Part shown: positions 37,301-45,700 of the stretch, piece after piece
Layout: each line of letters begins with the position of its first letter
Numbering within the stretch: position 1 is the stretch's first letter
From: Acanthaster planci
Taxonomy: Eukaryota; Echinodermata; Asteroidea; Valvatida; Acanthasteridae
Assembly: GCF_001949145.1 (NCBI RefSeq)
Contig: NW_019091573.1
Span: 507,409 to 559,075, forward strand
DNA length: 51,667 nt
Reading direction: 5' to 3'
Position numbers and translations under genes: made by a program
Notes under the pieces: generated by a model
What the model was told of the DNA's origin: nothing
Database searches by the model: none
What the model saw: the letters and a program-made list of their open reading frames with translations, nothing else

Positions 37301-37890
37301 ACAAAGCCAACCACAACATGCATCTCAGCTTCGCCGATATAGTCGTCCTGGACTCCGTCTTGGTCACCAGCCTGGCTTCCGTGGCCTTCTGCAGCCTCCT
37401 CAAGTGCCTCAAGATTCTCCACTACAATGACAGCATGTACCTACTCCACAGCACGTTCCGCAGACTCACCAAGACTCTCCTCATATACCTGTCCATGTTG
37501 ACTGTCACCTTTGTGGCATTTGCATACTACGGCTACCTCAGCTTTGGCCGTCAGTTCAGGGATTTCTGCGACCTTCTGCGATCCATCCAGTGCGTATTCA
37601 TGCTCATCCTCCGCAGGTACAGCGACATGCTGGACATCATGGAGGCGTTTGGGATGCAGGCGTACTTTTTCTTTGCGCTGGCCAACTTCTTCCTGATCGC
37701 AGTCATCGTCAACCTGTTCATTGCCATGCTGCTGCACTGCTACTCTGCAGCCAGGAGTGAGTTTGTCCGGTACAAGGACCACGACTTGGTGTCCATGCTG
37801 ACCGAATGGTTCCTCTCGGCTTTCTCCATCAAAGGGCAATACAAGAGGGTGCACAAGCACAACAGCATTGCCTCACTGGAGTCACTTTAA
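16370..37890 (+). CDS. PKD1L1: polycystin-1 family protein, PKD1L1-type
   Basis: Twenty-four coding exons, all phase-consistent, about 2917 aa: 16370-16532, 16846-17039, 17547-18138, 18370-18591, 19233-19418, 19671-20705, 21383-21547, 22176-22362, 22780-23030, 23427-23663, 24216-24361, 25029-25280, 27257-27382, 27768-27862, 28310-28415, 28555-28887, 29434-30036, 30628-30855, 31750-32036, 32289-33970, 34535-34794, 35280-35418, 36036-36656, 37247-37890. Order: N-terminal hydrophobic segment (about 31-44), PKD domains, REJ, GPS, TM1, PLAT, ten more membrane spans with a TOP/polycystin domain, and a short tail. There are no LRR, WSC or lectin modules, and length and layout match PKD1L1 (human 2849 aa) better than PKD1 or PKDREJ. 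Known family role: ciliary or sensory receptor-channel subunit that pairs with PKD2-type channels; PKD1L1 acts in left-right patterning. An in-frame TAA at 16301 supports the start. The C-tail (about 45 aa) has no evident coiled coil, unlike PKD1. Ortholog assignment is less sure than family. Confidence 0.9.
16846..19418 (+). CDS. PKD1L1: polycystin exons 2-5: PKD domains
   Basis: These exons encode residues 55-452. Exon 2 has the PKD signature CSWDFGD (W89-D93) and HQYSHPGYYT, continuing across the phase-0 junction into VLTSCQTSFGRIYHH of exon 3. Exons 4-5 carry a second domain, with VDFGDGASG split from HTYTTPGIYHATLHV by a phase-1 intron. Exon 6 adds a third, degenerate one (VSYGDGFSE, about residue 584). 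PKD domains are Ig-like folds that mediate adhesion or mechanical sensing outside the membrane. The introns 17040-17546 and 18592-19232 contain nothing recognised. Confidence 0.85.
19671..24361 (+). CDS. PKD1L1: polycystin exons 6-11: REJ region
   Basis: Residues 453-1126. REJ marks include AHYQWRVYTVDS in exon 6, ITLDASDSFDPDQTPD followed by LSYTWYC in exon 7, GLCPDCTASTRPSFEWSL in exon 9, and LPLGQPSQGYRVDIKIKVTD in exon 11. The REJ region, first described in the sea urchin sperm receptor for egg jelly, is the extracellular core of polycystin-1 family members and leads into the GPS. Exon 10 ends at a less usual GTTGGT donor and exon 11 begins after tcaatcaag; both keep phase. Introns 20706-21382, 22363-22779, 23031-23426 and 23664-24215 hold no recognised element. 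Confidence 0.85.
21757..21913. mobile_element. palindromic MITE-like element in polycystin intron
   Basis: Arms of about 57-59 bp, 21757-21815 and 21857-21913, are imperfect reverse complements. The left arm begins aataatgtggtctataaggc, and the right arm ends with its complement. The centre is about 41 bp. A third partial copy of the arm (aaggccatgcttgaattgc) lies at 21732-21750. The long terminal inverted repeats, short length and lack of coding potential suggest a MITE, but no target-site duplication was confirmed. Confidence 0.7.
24885..24953 (+). pseudogene. degenerate tandem copy of polycystin exon 12 (5' part)
   Basis: The 69 nt encode SEGTDVEALDLQLASDRDSQ and three more residues, 14 of 23 identical to the start of exon 12 (SESDDPEALALQLTSDKYSK...). 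The copy is out of frame at the position of the real acceptor: from ttaacag at 24871-24876 all three frames meet a stop. It stays open only if the weaker AG at 24883-24884 is used. Its end meets GTTTGC, a poor donor. If spliced in, it would add 23 residues in frame (phase 0 to 0). Probably a decaying exon duplicate; weak alternative use is possible. Confidence 0.65.
25029..28887 (+). CDS. PKD1L1: polycystin exons 12-16: REJ-to-GPS linker (GAIN-like region)
   Basis: Residues 1127-1430: 25029-25280, 27257-27382, 27768-27862, 28310-28415 and 28555-28887. Sequences such as ARESLLDMLSKVKVNSLESI and IEIVSCLHLMAACSKFSRAI are mostly helical, as expected for the stretch before the GPS in polycystin-1 proteins. 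Exon 12 has a charged segment ending in KKKRAQ. The intron after exon 12 was enlarged by a LINE. Phases are 0/0/2/0/0. Introns 27383-27767, 27863-28309 and 28888-29433 contain nothing recognised. Confidence 0.85.
25560..27047 (+). mobile_element. degraded non-LTR retrotransposon (CR1/Rex-like reverse transcriptase)
   Basis: An open segment at 25582-26085 encodes RT motifs: LDPNQFGSHPGMSATCCLVD, AFDRVNHSIVISKL and TAGVVPQGTRLGPVLFLVLIND. A stop follows, then YVDD at about 26089-26100 in TYVDDMTI, so the catalytic motif is split from the upstream RT by a stop. Downstream, more stops and frameshifts precede a C-terminal segment ending LIPFFTRLLNTHN at about 26831. The 3' end is gattgaataaaacacc followed by an (AAT)n tract near 27026-27047, as in CR1/L2/Rex-type LINEs. 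It is 5'-truncated and inactive. It lies in sense orientation in the intron between exons 12 and 13. The clade call is tentative. Confidence 0.85.
29434..30855 (+). CDS. PKD1L1: polycystin exons 17-18: GPS cleavage motif and TM1
   Basis: Residues 1431-1707. The GPS is split by a phase-0 intron: exon 17 ends with CLFWDKTREEWLGDGCK and exon 18 has THCLCNHLTSFAASF. The cysteines and the HL-T tripeptide of the GPS are intact, so autoproteolysis between about L1648 and T1649 is expected. TM1 follows at about 1679-1698 (ITVVTVAVVFVLFGLCAVWA), then a basic stretch HRKDRIEREK into the cytosol. Exon 17 is rich in N-glycosylation sequons, fitting an extracellular position. The intron 30037-30627 holds nothing recognised. 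Confidence 0.92.
31189..31208. repeat. short (ACAT)5 microsatellite
   Basis: Five ACAT units in the intron 30856-31749 of the polycystin gene. Nothing else was recognised in that intron. Confidence 0.9.
31750..32533 (+). CDS. PKD1L1: polycystin PLAT/LH2 domain (exon 19 and start of exon 20)
   Basis: Residues about 1708-1883. Typical PLAT sequence: DNDQEDTYRYHVTVFTGVRR then GAGTTAVVTLTLQG, RESLGILRSVRLWHDNGG, and after the phase-2 junction WYLSRILVHDLETDRWWYFL and CHTWIAVD. PLAT is a beta-sandwich in the first cytosolic loop of all polycystin-1 proteins and binds lipids or partner proteins. It is complete, with no loss of conserved positions that could be seen. Confidence 0.93.
32289..33970 (+). 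CDS. PKD1L1: polycystin exon 20: TM2-TM5 and large Ser-rich cytosolic loop
   Basis: This single 1682-nt exon holds the end of PLAT, TM2 (RVACCFSLLLSSMLMNIMFY, about 1886), TM3 (IVIATEASLLALPINLAIVQ, about 1927), a loop of about 325 residues rich in Ser, Gln, Asn and Thr (about 1950-2275), then TM4 (YIGWFLAISSSLFAAYLIIL) and TM5 (QSIVVIQPVKVIAIAAFFAI). The loop has an acidic start (PREKEEVEIVPASES) and many SS and SQ pairs, suggesting a disordered phosphorylation-rich segment; its end (NRLYEQLHNPSPGLF) looks more ordered. Confidence 0.9.
34535..37890 (+). CDS. PKD1L1: polycystin exons 21-24: TM6, TOP/polycystin domain, channel-like TM7-TM11
   Basis: Residues 2364-2917. TM6 is in exon 21 (FLGHLVFIWLVLQVSIA). 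Exons 22-23 encode the TOP domain (GYLQHCRELDTYRYLRPGCY, SPWVYQSHWQAKGSY, GGFLLDLG). TM7-TM11 resemble the TRPP channel fold; the last two spans are LIYLSMLTVTFVAFAYYGYL and ANFFLIAVIVNLFIAMLLHC. The region between them (IQCVFMLILRRYSDMLDI) lacks the acidic selectivity-filter pattern of PKD2-type channels, as in other polycystin-1 members, so it probably conducts only with a PKD2 partner. The stop TAA is at 37888-37890. Introns 33971-34534, 35419-36035 and 36657-37246 are unremarkable. Confidence 0.92.
34972..35047 (-). mobile_element. tRNA-like SINE head in polycystin intron
   Basis: On the minus strand, a B-box-like GGTTCAAATCC (34988-34978) follows an A-box-like cagctcagttagttgcc. Acceptor-stem pairing is poor, so it is taken as a tRNA-derived SINE fragment and not a tRNA gene. 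Confidence 0.55.
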
Positions 37891-37953
37891 AGGTTTGTGA
37901 CATATTTGAAACAAATCTACTTTAAAGGTTTGTGATATATTTGAAACAGATTT
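37884..37953 (+). repeat. 35-bp tandem duplication spanning the polycystin stop codon
   Basis: Units 37884-37918 and 37919-37953 both begin actttaaaggtttgtga and differ at about three positions. The first unit contains the last codon bases and the TAA stop (37888-37890). The second sits in the 3' UTR and carries the same TTTAAA. Confidence 0.93.
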
Positions 37954-39752
37954 ACCCAACGATCAAGACATTCCTTTTACTCCCAACAAGACTTTAGGTG
38001 TGCTGTGTTGCTGATCAAAAAATTCACATATTTTCTGTGCTGCGTATATGTAGAAAATTAATTTGTTCTTGCATGTAGCTGTGTATTGCATGTACCAGTC
38101 CATCAAATACACATGTACAAAGTCAAAAGCAAATGGTCAAGACAAGAGTTTTAACTCTTGTACATGAACATTCTGTCAGTTCTTGTGGATACATGGGGTT
38201 GGATATAAATCTCAGCCTGTACAATGGAAGGGAAATGAGAACCTCTCTATCGACTGAACAGACAAGCTGCACACAATTTCTTCTAAACACCTGTCCGAGC
38301 AGCACACATGGAGCAAGCTTTCTCAAAGCAGCCAGTGAATGGGAACTAACAGAACATGGGTTATTATTTAACCTGAACTCTGTCTCTCTCTCGGTGTCTT
38401 TTGAAGAAATGTCCATCAACTAGTAGCAACATCCAAAACTGCATAACGCAGTAGTACATTTGAAGCACTCAAACAAAATGGGAGGAGAGCCATGTGTACA
38501 GTAACTGGAGAATCCAGGCTTTTTGTGGCCATTTTCAGGTACCTGTCTAACACTACGCCAATTCTGATGTTGGATTTTGACAGACACAGTAAAGTAAAGC
38601 CGACACTGTCTTATTTGACTTGAGGGACAAAGTATGTACAAACATTTCTTGATTCTTTTGGCATTTTATTGCTTTTTGAATGCAATACTGTTTCGTGTTA
38701 CTATTTAAACTTGACTCAGTTAAGTTATGACTTTGATATTCATTGTAATGTTACTCAGTATTGATTTGTGTTTCCATTGACATTATGAAAATAATAAGGA
38801 AAATCATACATAAAGCTTTATTCTCTATTAAAAAGCTTGAAAGTCTGCAGTAGTCTATGATAAACAACTGAGTGCTTTTCACACATCTGAAACTGATTTT
38901 TACCCACTTCACAAACGTATTTCAATGTCAAGGAAACTCCTTGCTGGACACAAGAGGTCGTTTTTGCAGCATTAAGTCACTGTGGTTACCCTGTCCTTTA
39001 CACTGCATTCAAAAACTTGGCTGTAGCTGATAATAAAACTCACGAGTTTGACTCTTATTTCAAGGCGCAATGGGGTGAGGCACATCACACAACCAGAGAA
39101 CAGTACATAAACTTTCACTTTACTGTGGTTAAGAGACTTAAGGCAGACAGCACTGTATTCAAGTCCTTCTTGTGTAGTCAATGACTTCTTGTGCCCTGTC
39201 ACAAGAAGTCATTTTCTATTAAAAACAAAGTGAGAATGCCATTTCTTATGACTGACTGGACGACAGGTTCAACGCTTATGGGCTAAGACAAGTAATTGCA
39301 AGTGGGTAATTTCAATTACTCTTGCGCACATCAGGAGTTAACAAGCTTGTGAGTACTGCACTAATTGTCTTCATGCGGCCTGGGAAGAGTCATCTTTGCA
39401 CATCTTCGCACTGTGCGAAGCTAGGAAACCCAGAAAAAAAGGATGGCTCACAGAAGCTAAATGATGTCCATTACCATATTAAACAAAGTGACAACCACAG
39501 CTGGTTCATGTAATGACAAGTCGGTCATGTCACGTAAAAGCTGGTCAGCTCTGAATGACATCATGGCTACTAATGCGACTAGTCCAAACTAGATGTCTCC
39601 CACAAGCCTGACATTACAATAATCCCAATGAACCCTGCACAGATTTATCAATGAAATCTTCACTACCTCAAGTGTCATATCTGTAAAGTCAAAAGTCCAA
39701 TGAGGTCCCGAATGGTTCACACAGTTTTTAATGTTTCGCAATGAAGCTGGCA
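37891..39752. other. tail-to-tail spacer: polycystin 3' UTR and QTRT2 3' UTR
   Basis: No coding exon was supported on either strand. Candidate plus-strand poly(A) signals are ATTAAA at 38827-38832 and AATAAA at 39032-39037. A minus-strand AATAAA (TTTATT on the plus strand) is at 38822-38817. If the distal ones are used, the two 3' UTRs would overlap. Confidence 0.5.
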
Positions 39753-42700
39753 TCACCTACAGTTGTTGATCTCTGCCTTTAGCTCTTGCAGGGTTCCATC
39801 TTGTAATGCCTTGCGTATACTTCGGAAGAACCGGAAGTAATGATGGAAATTGTGTCTGTGGAAAACCAAAACAACCCCAAAAATTTAGTTTACGTCATGA
39901 GACTAATACACTTGTCAACTAAGCACTCCACCCCTTGACGGTAGATGTAGTTTCAGTCACACAGTGTTACCACAAGCCCTCTCTTTCGTTTCAGTCGCAT
40001 GTTTATAGCCCAGTGGGTTAGGATTTTGGTCCCATGGGTGGGCAGTAAAATCACTCTATTACTTATTTTATAGGAAATTCTCAAGCAGTGATGATCCCTT
40101 CTGAAAGGGGTACCTGAGCAGAATAACTGATGGGTGTGCAATAGTTAATTTGTTAAGTTCAAGTGGTTTTTTTTGGCCAAGAACTTTCCTGAATTCTCAA
40201 ATGTACACAAAAATGAAGGAACCAATAGCACATTCTCTGTCCTGCAACCTTCAAGAAACAATCAAGCCCATGGAAGGTGATAGAGACTGGGTCTACATTA
40301 AAGTCTGCAGAATCCTTGACATAAATATCTCTCAGATTTTAATGGATCTGGGAAGGTTAGGGTTCACAGAAAATTTTTTAAAGACACCAAAATTATGGTT
40401 ATCAGTGTTACAGTAAGTGGCCTTTGAAGAATAGATATACACTTTGTGGCATGACTCGAGCCAATGATTTTCCACAATCGAGGAAAATGGACGGAATTCG
40501 CAGAGTCAACACTTTGAAATGGAATCCACTGCTTGAAACGGAACTTGCAAAATTTTCCTCTAAGAATGGCTTAAAGAGTAAAGAAATTTTCTGCAAAGTA
40601 CTAAAAAATGAATGCCTACCAAACCTTTTTCAAATGCTTGCTTTTAATGAACGAATTCCACTGGAAACATGCTAAATTGCACCACTCCAACACATGATTG
40701 GGTCGTCCGCACAGGGCCGGTGCCGATACTTGTAAGCGCTATGGCGTGCGTGAGCCCCATTCGTGCAGCGGCAGCCGGCACAGCAGTGGTGCGGTACGGT
40801 ACATTGTGTATACACAGATTGGCCGTTCACACGCGCACCGTACGAGCAATGAAATCAAGGCACAAACAAGTTCTTACTCATGTATGACTATTGCACATGT
40901 GGGGAATTTAGTTTGTGAATCCGCATGGACACTGTGAGCCAAGGCTACTATCGCATGGCAAAACGATAAAATCGCAGAAGCCAAACGGAAGACTAATTAC
41001 ACATTTCTTGAATTAAACGAAACCTAGTAAGCTTGGTGTACCATAGCTGAATAGGCCCTCGGAAATGTTCATAAAGAGTGAAGTTTTCAGTCACAAACAT
41101 ACATTTTAAGGCTCAGATTTAATGTTAACTTTCTGAATTTGTCGCACATCTGCCAAATAAAATAGCAAGCCAATGTCCAACATTAACATATTGTGATCAA
41201 CAAATGTTACAAGCAAGACCTACTCTGTGACGTACAGTATGTAATCTGATTTCATACATGAGGAGTGGCACATGAATTGTCCGTTGATTAATCGTAGCAA
41301 GTTTTGGGCGATTGCACGCTGGTAGGAAATCAAGGGGTGGGTGAGCAGTATTTTTTGTCTGGATTTTTAAATTTTCACTGCAAAAATTATAGAAAAAGTT
41401 GGAAAGATTTCAGAATATTCCCAAACAATACTGTTGTTATTTTTGTTTCTTTTCTTTCTTTCTGTTTTTTTTGGGGGGGGGCGTGTGGTTGGGCAAATGG
41501 TTTCGATGCATAGTTTAAAACTTACTCTCCAATTTCATGCTTACGAAGGTTTGAAAAGGAATTTGAATTTCTGATGCAGAATTCGGGATTACAAAAAACG
41601 GAAAATGCCCATTTTTGAAATGGAAAATCATTTGCTCTACATGACACTGACATGACATCATAAATCACGCCAAGCTCTTTACAGTTTTAGATTTTTCAAC
41701 ACAAAAAGGCCCTTTTTGAAGTTTAAAGTAATGCATGAACGTAAATGTTAATGAGGAAAATGTGAAGAGGTTATGTCATTGTCCGATCTCAAACTGTAAT
41801 ACTCACATCATAAGCAGTACTCTCGCAAGCAGCTCCTTGGCATTGATAAGATGGTTGATGTAGGCTCGCGTGTGATTGATGCAACAATAGCACTGACATC
41901 CCACAACCACAGCAGTGAAGTCATCCACGTATCTAAGAGGAAAATTAGACACAAAGAATCCACAGCATTCAATGTAGTGTAGTATATTCACAATAAATGG
42001 CACAGTGGTAATATAGTACATCACAATATACATGATAATGGTAATATACGGTAGCACAGTCACGATATACAGTTCATGCAGTAGTTCATGAATATGCGTA
42101 AGTCCTACTCAGCCATTACCTTTGATCGGAAAGGTTCATTTCATACACTGTCCTGCCGTTCAAATCCCCGTTCCCGCCCTGTCTTTCCAAATCACAAGTG
42201 GTTCCTCCACCTCTGTCTGCCACCGCACCAGATACAGGGCCATCAGGTGCAGGTCTCGAGACAATATCATCGTTCTGTGCCGACGGCACAGGCATGAAGG
42301 AGAACACTAAGGCACAACCCCGCTCTGTCACATCATATGGAAAGCTGATTCAGCTCTGCTTAAGGATCACGCAAGCCGGAAATTTAATCTGTTATGATAA
42401 TGAGGGACCCAAGTCAAACAAACAATTCAAACTTCAAAGGTAAATTTTTATCTGCTAACTTATTTGAACACTTCTTTAAGATACTGCACTGACTTCAAAT
42501 AATATTAATGACAACTTTGCTCACATGATACATGGAATATTCACTACGGAATGCAGACTTTTCAACACACATGCTGATTATGCAACCAGTGCCACATACC
42601 AAACCAAACATCATGTACACGTATGTCATTGTATGTGCACAGAGTCAAACATGAACTGTACATGTACATCTGCGAAATTTCTAACTGAAAAAGACAACAG

Positions 42701-45700
42701 CAAAGATATCAATATCTTTTTCAAAAAGTGAAATGGATACTTGAATTTCACTGAGACCTTCCTGGTTGATACAGGTGTAACAAACTGTGACTCATTATCA
42801 AGACTTTACAGAATTTATCAGGCACGGCAATGGTTTCTTTGAACTTTAGAAAGGTTCCAAGGATACACTGAATCAAATATATCCACTCCCAGCTCCACAG
42901 CATCCAACACCTCGTCAGGTCGGCCAACTCTGGGCAGGCACCTCGGTTTGTCTTCAGGAATTTCATCCTATTATATCAATATTAGAAAAAGTTCCCTTAA
43001 TATTTTCTGTATTTCTTCATCTGACTGATGACAGAGGACAAACTCTAACACTTGCAAGGTCACATTCACTGCAAATACTGAGAAAGTGAATGTAGCAAGC
43101 AACCCAGAATAAGTCTTTAGCTAGACCAATACTGCACAGAATGTCTACATGAACAGAGAGGTCACACAGCATTTCACAAAGTAAAGCCATAGAACCATAT
43201 AACCTGATAACAGACCATTGTTCTTTATATTTTCAGTAGGGTACTGTACATGTACCTCTCCAGATACGATTAGGTTTAACCTTCAATAGCTCAGGGCAAT
43301 ATCTCAGAATTGACAAGGACGTTGTATTTCCATTAAGCTTTGCCCTTCCAGACATTATTTGACAGGCACTCGCTCAGAGACATCTGAGCATATTTAAGAC
43401 AGAAGTCACACACCTGCTCAGCTGGGACTTACACCCAGGACCTGCTTAAATGCATATGTATTAATGACTTAGCAGCCAAACTTGCCATGATCAGAGCGCT
43501 GGTTCAAATCCAGTAGCAATGGGCACTGTGGTCAAGTTTGAGCCAAAGTTTTTCACACATTCCTTCTAACTAAAAGGGATACGGAAAACAAGATCTGTAA
43601 TAAAAGGATCAGAAACTAACAAGTACTGAGAGACTGAACAGTAGTTTTCAACATGGCTTACCAACACAGCTTTCATTATGCCCCATCTGGCCCTGTCATC
43701 CATCGACTCTTCATGGAAACCATCCAGGACAAACCCAGCCACAGGTCTCTTGGCTGTCTCACAAGCTGACCTTAGTCTCTCCTCAAGCAGCTCCCCACCT
43801 TCAATCACTCCAAAAACATCAATGTCCCTGAGTTTCTGCTTTTGGAGAAAACAAGTCCAAAAAATTCCCTATGTACATGTGCATAGTTTCCATGCTCAAT
43901 TTCCACCATACCGCAATATTTGGATAACTTGATATACATTAGAGTGCAGTTAATAAGACCAAAATATCTTGCGAGCCACACAGAATGGCTGATAAAACAT
44001 TCATCTATCTACATGTAGGCACACTGACCACGGATAGAAACCACGGTGTATATGTGACCCACTCTGCAAAAAAGGCCCGTAAGTCATGCTCTCCCTCTGT
44101 ATAACAGACCATTCCATACATCTGCTAGAGATCAATTCTAAATTTTACTGTATTTCAGGAATAGAATGTGGGACAGAGGTCAAAAATGCATAAATTTAAT
44201 CCTTATTAAAATGCTTTTCTACCCATGGGCATAACTTAAAATCAATTTGTCACACTAGAGCCCAAGGCCATTTTTGTAGAGCCAAGCACATATTGGCAGA
44301 TAAATATTAGGCACATGAAAGTACTTTTAAAGAAGTGATCACCAGCCAAAATTTCAAATAAGCTGAAAAGTGTCATCTTTGCTGAGAACATAACTTCTGC
44401 AATGTCTTCCACTCATTTGCTCCATGGCAATAGGCCGACAAATATCAGCACATTTAGAAAGGCTTCAGAGTAAACACCAAGGGTTTTTAATTGAGCCTTT
44501 ACCTGCCTTCTCCGCTGGGCGTCCAGGCACTGGTCAAGGAACTCCAAGGTCCTGTCAACTGACTTCTTGACACGTTTAGTGGAGGAACTGACTGGGGTGT
44601 CTCCGTCGGCCAGAGCCTCCATCCAGTCAGGCTGCAGGGCTTCCTGAAGATCCAGGAATCCCTCAACCGTCAGCTGGATAGCACACCAATAAAGTCAAGT
44701 CAATGACAATTTATAGCGGCTTGCACAATCAGAATTGCAAATCATCAGGTCTTGGTTTGAAATGTGATTCTAAAGTGGTTGCCAACCACAACATGGAAGT
44801 AATGTGTCAAGGTAGAGGCACATCCACAAATTTGAGAGTAGGAGAGGGGTCAGAACTTCAGTGCTTCCATTAGTAGGATGGGCAAATGACATGAGGTACA
44901 TGACAAAGACGTCTTCGTCATGTACATGTACTTCCAAAGTAAGAGAGTCAAAAGTTGAAAGTCAACATTTTAGAAGGGATTTTTTCAGTTTTGCTGGCCG
45001 AGTTTCCCTGACATTTCTCTATTTGTGAATGGTGAAGAATATCATGAACACTCTAATGAGACAGTATTATACTCTAAGAAGGAAACCGTATGGTTTAAAA
45101 TGGAAACTTTTTGTTTGTGCCTTTTAGTCGGGCAATTTTCCGCGAATGTACGTATTCGTGCAATGCAGTAGGTCAACTCCTACCCAAACGCACTTGTATC
45201 CAGGTACATGTGTGCACCATGCCCGAAATACGGACATCTCATATTTGACCGCTGCCAAACTCGATCAGAGCGGAATATTTGAATCTGCATGAAAAACGAA
45301 CTGCATTTCAGACAAGGCATTTCAGGCTTTCGATCTTGAAAAAAATGAGCTGATATATACAAAAAATGTATCAGTCTTCCAGACAGTATCACCAATGATT
45401 TGCGGGGAATTCAACAAAAGTGTGAAACTTGGGCACTATGTAAGGTGAAAACAAGGAAAATAACGAAACAGGTCCCAATGAAAAACGGAGTGAATTTCAA
45501 AAAAAGGGTTTTCTTCCAAGAAATAATAACCTTTTTTGTACATACATTAACAGTTACTATTCTTTCTTATGGCATCAAAGTTATTTGAAGGTAAACTCGG
45601 CAAAATTGTGAAAATTATACACAAAGTTAGGTAAAGAAACAATATTTTTCATAATTATACCGGTACTTTGTCGTAAAATTTACATTTTCCAGTTTCTTTG

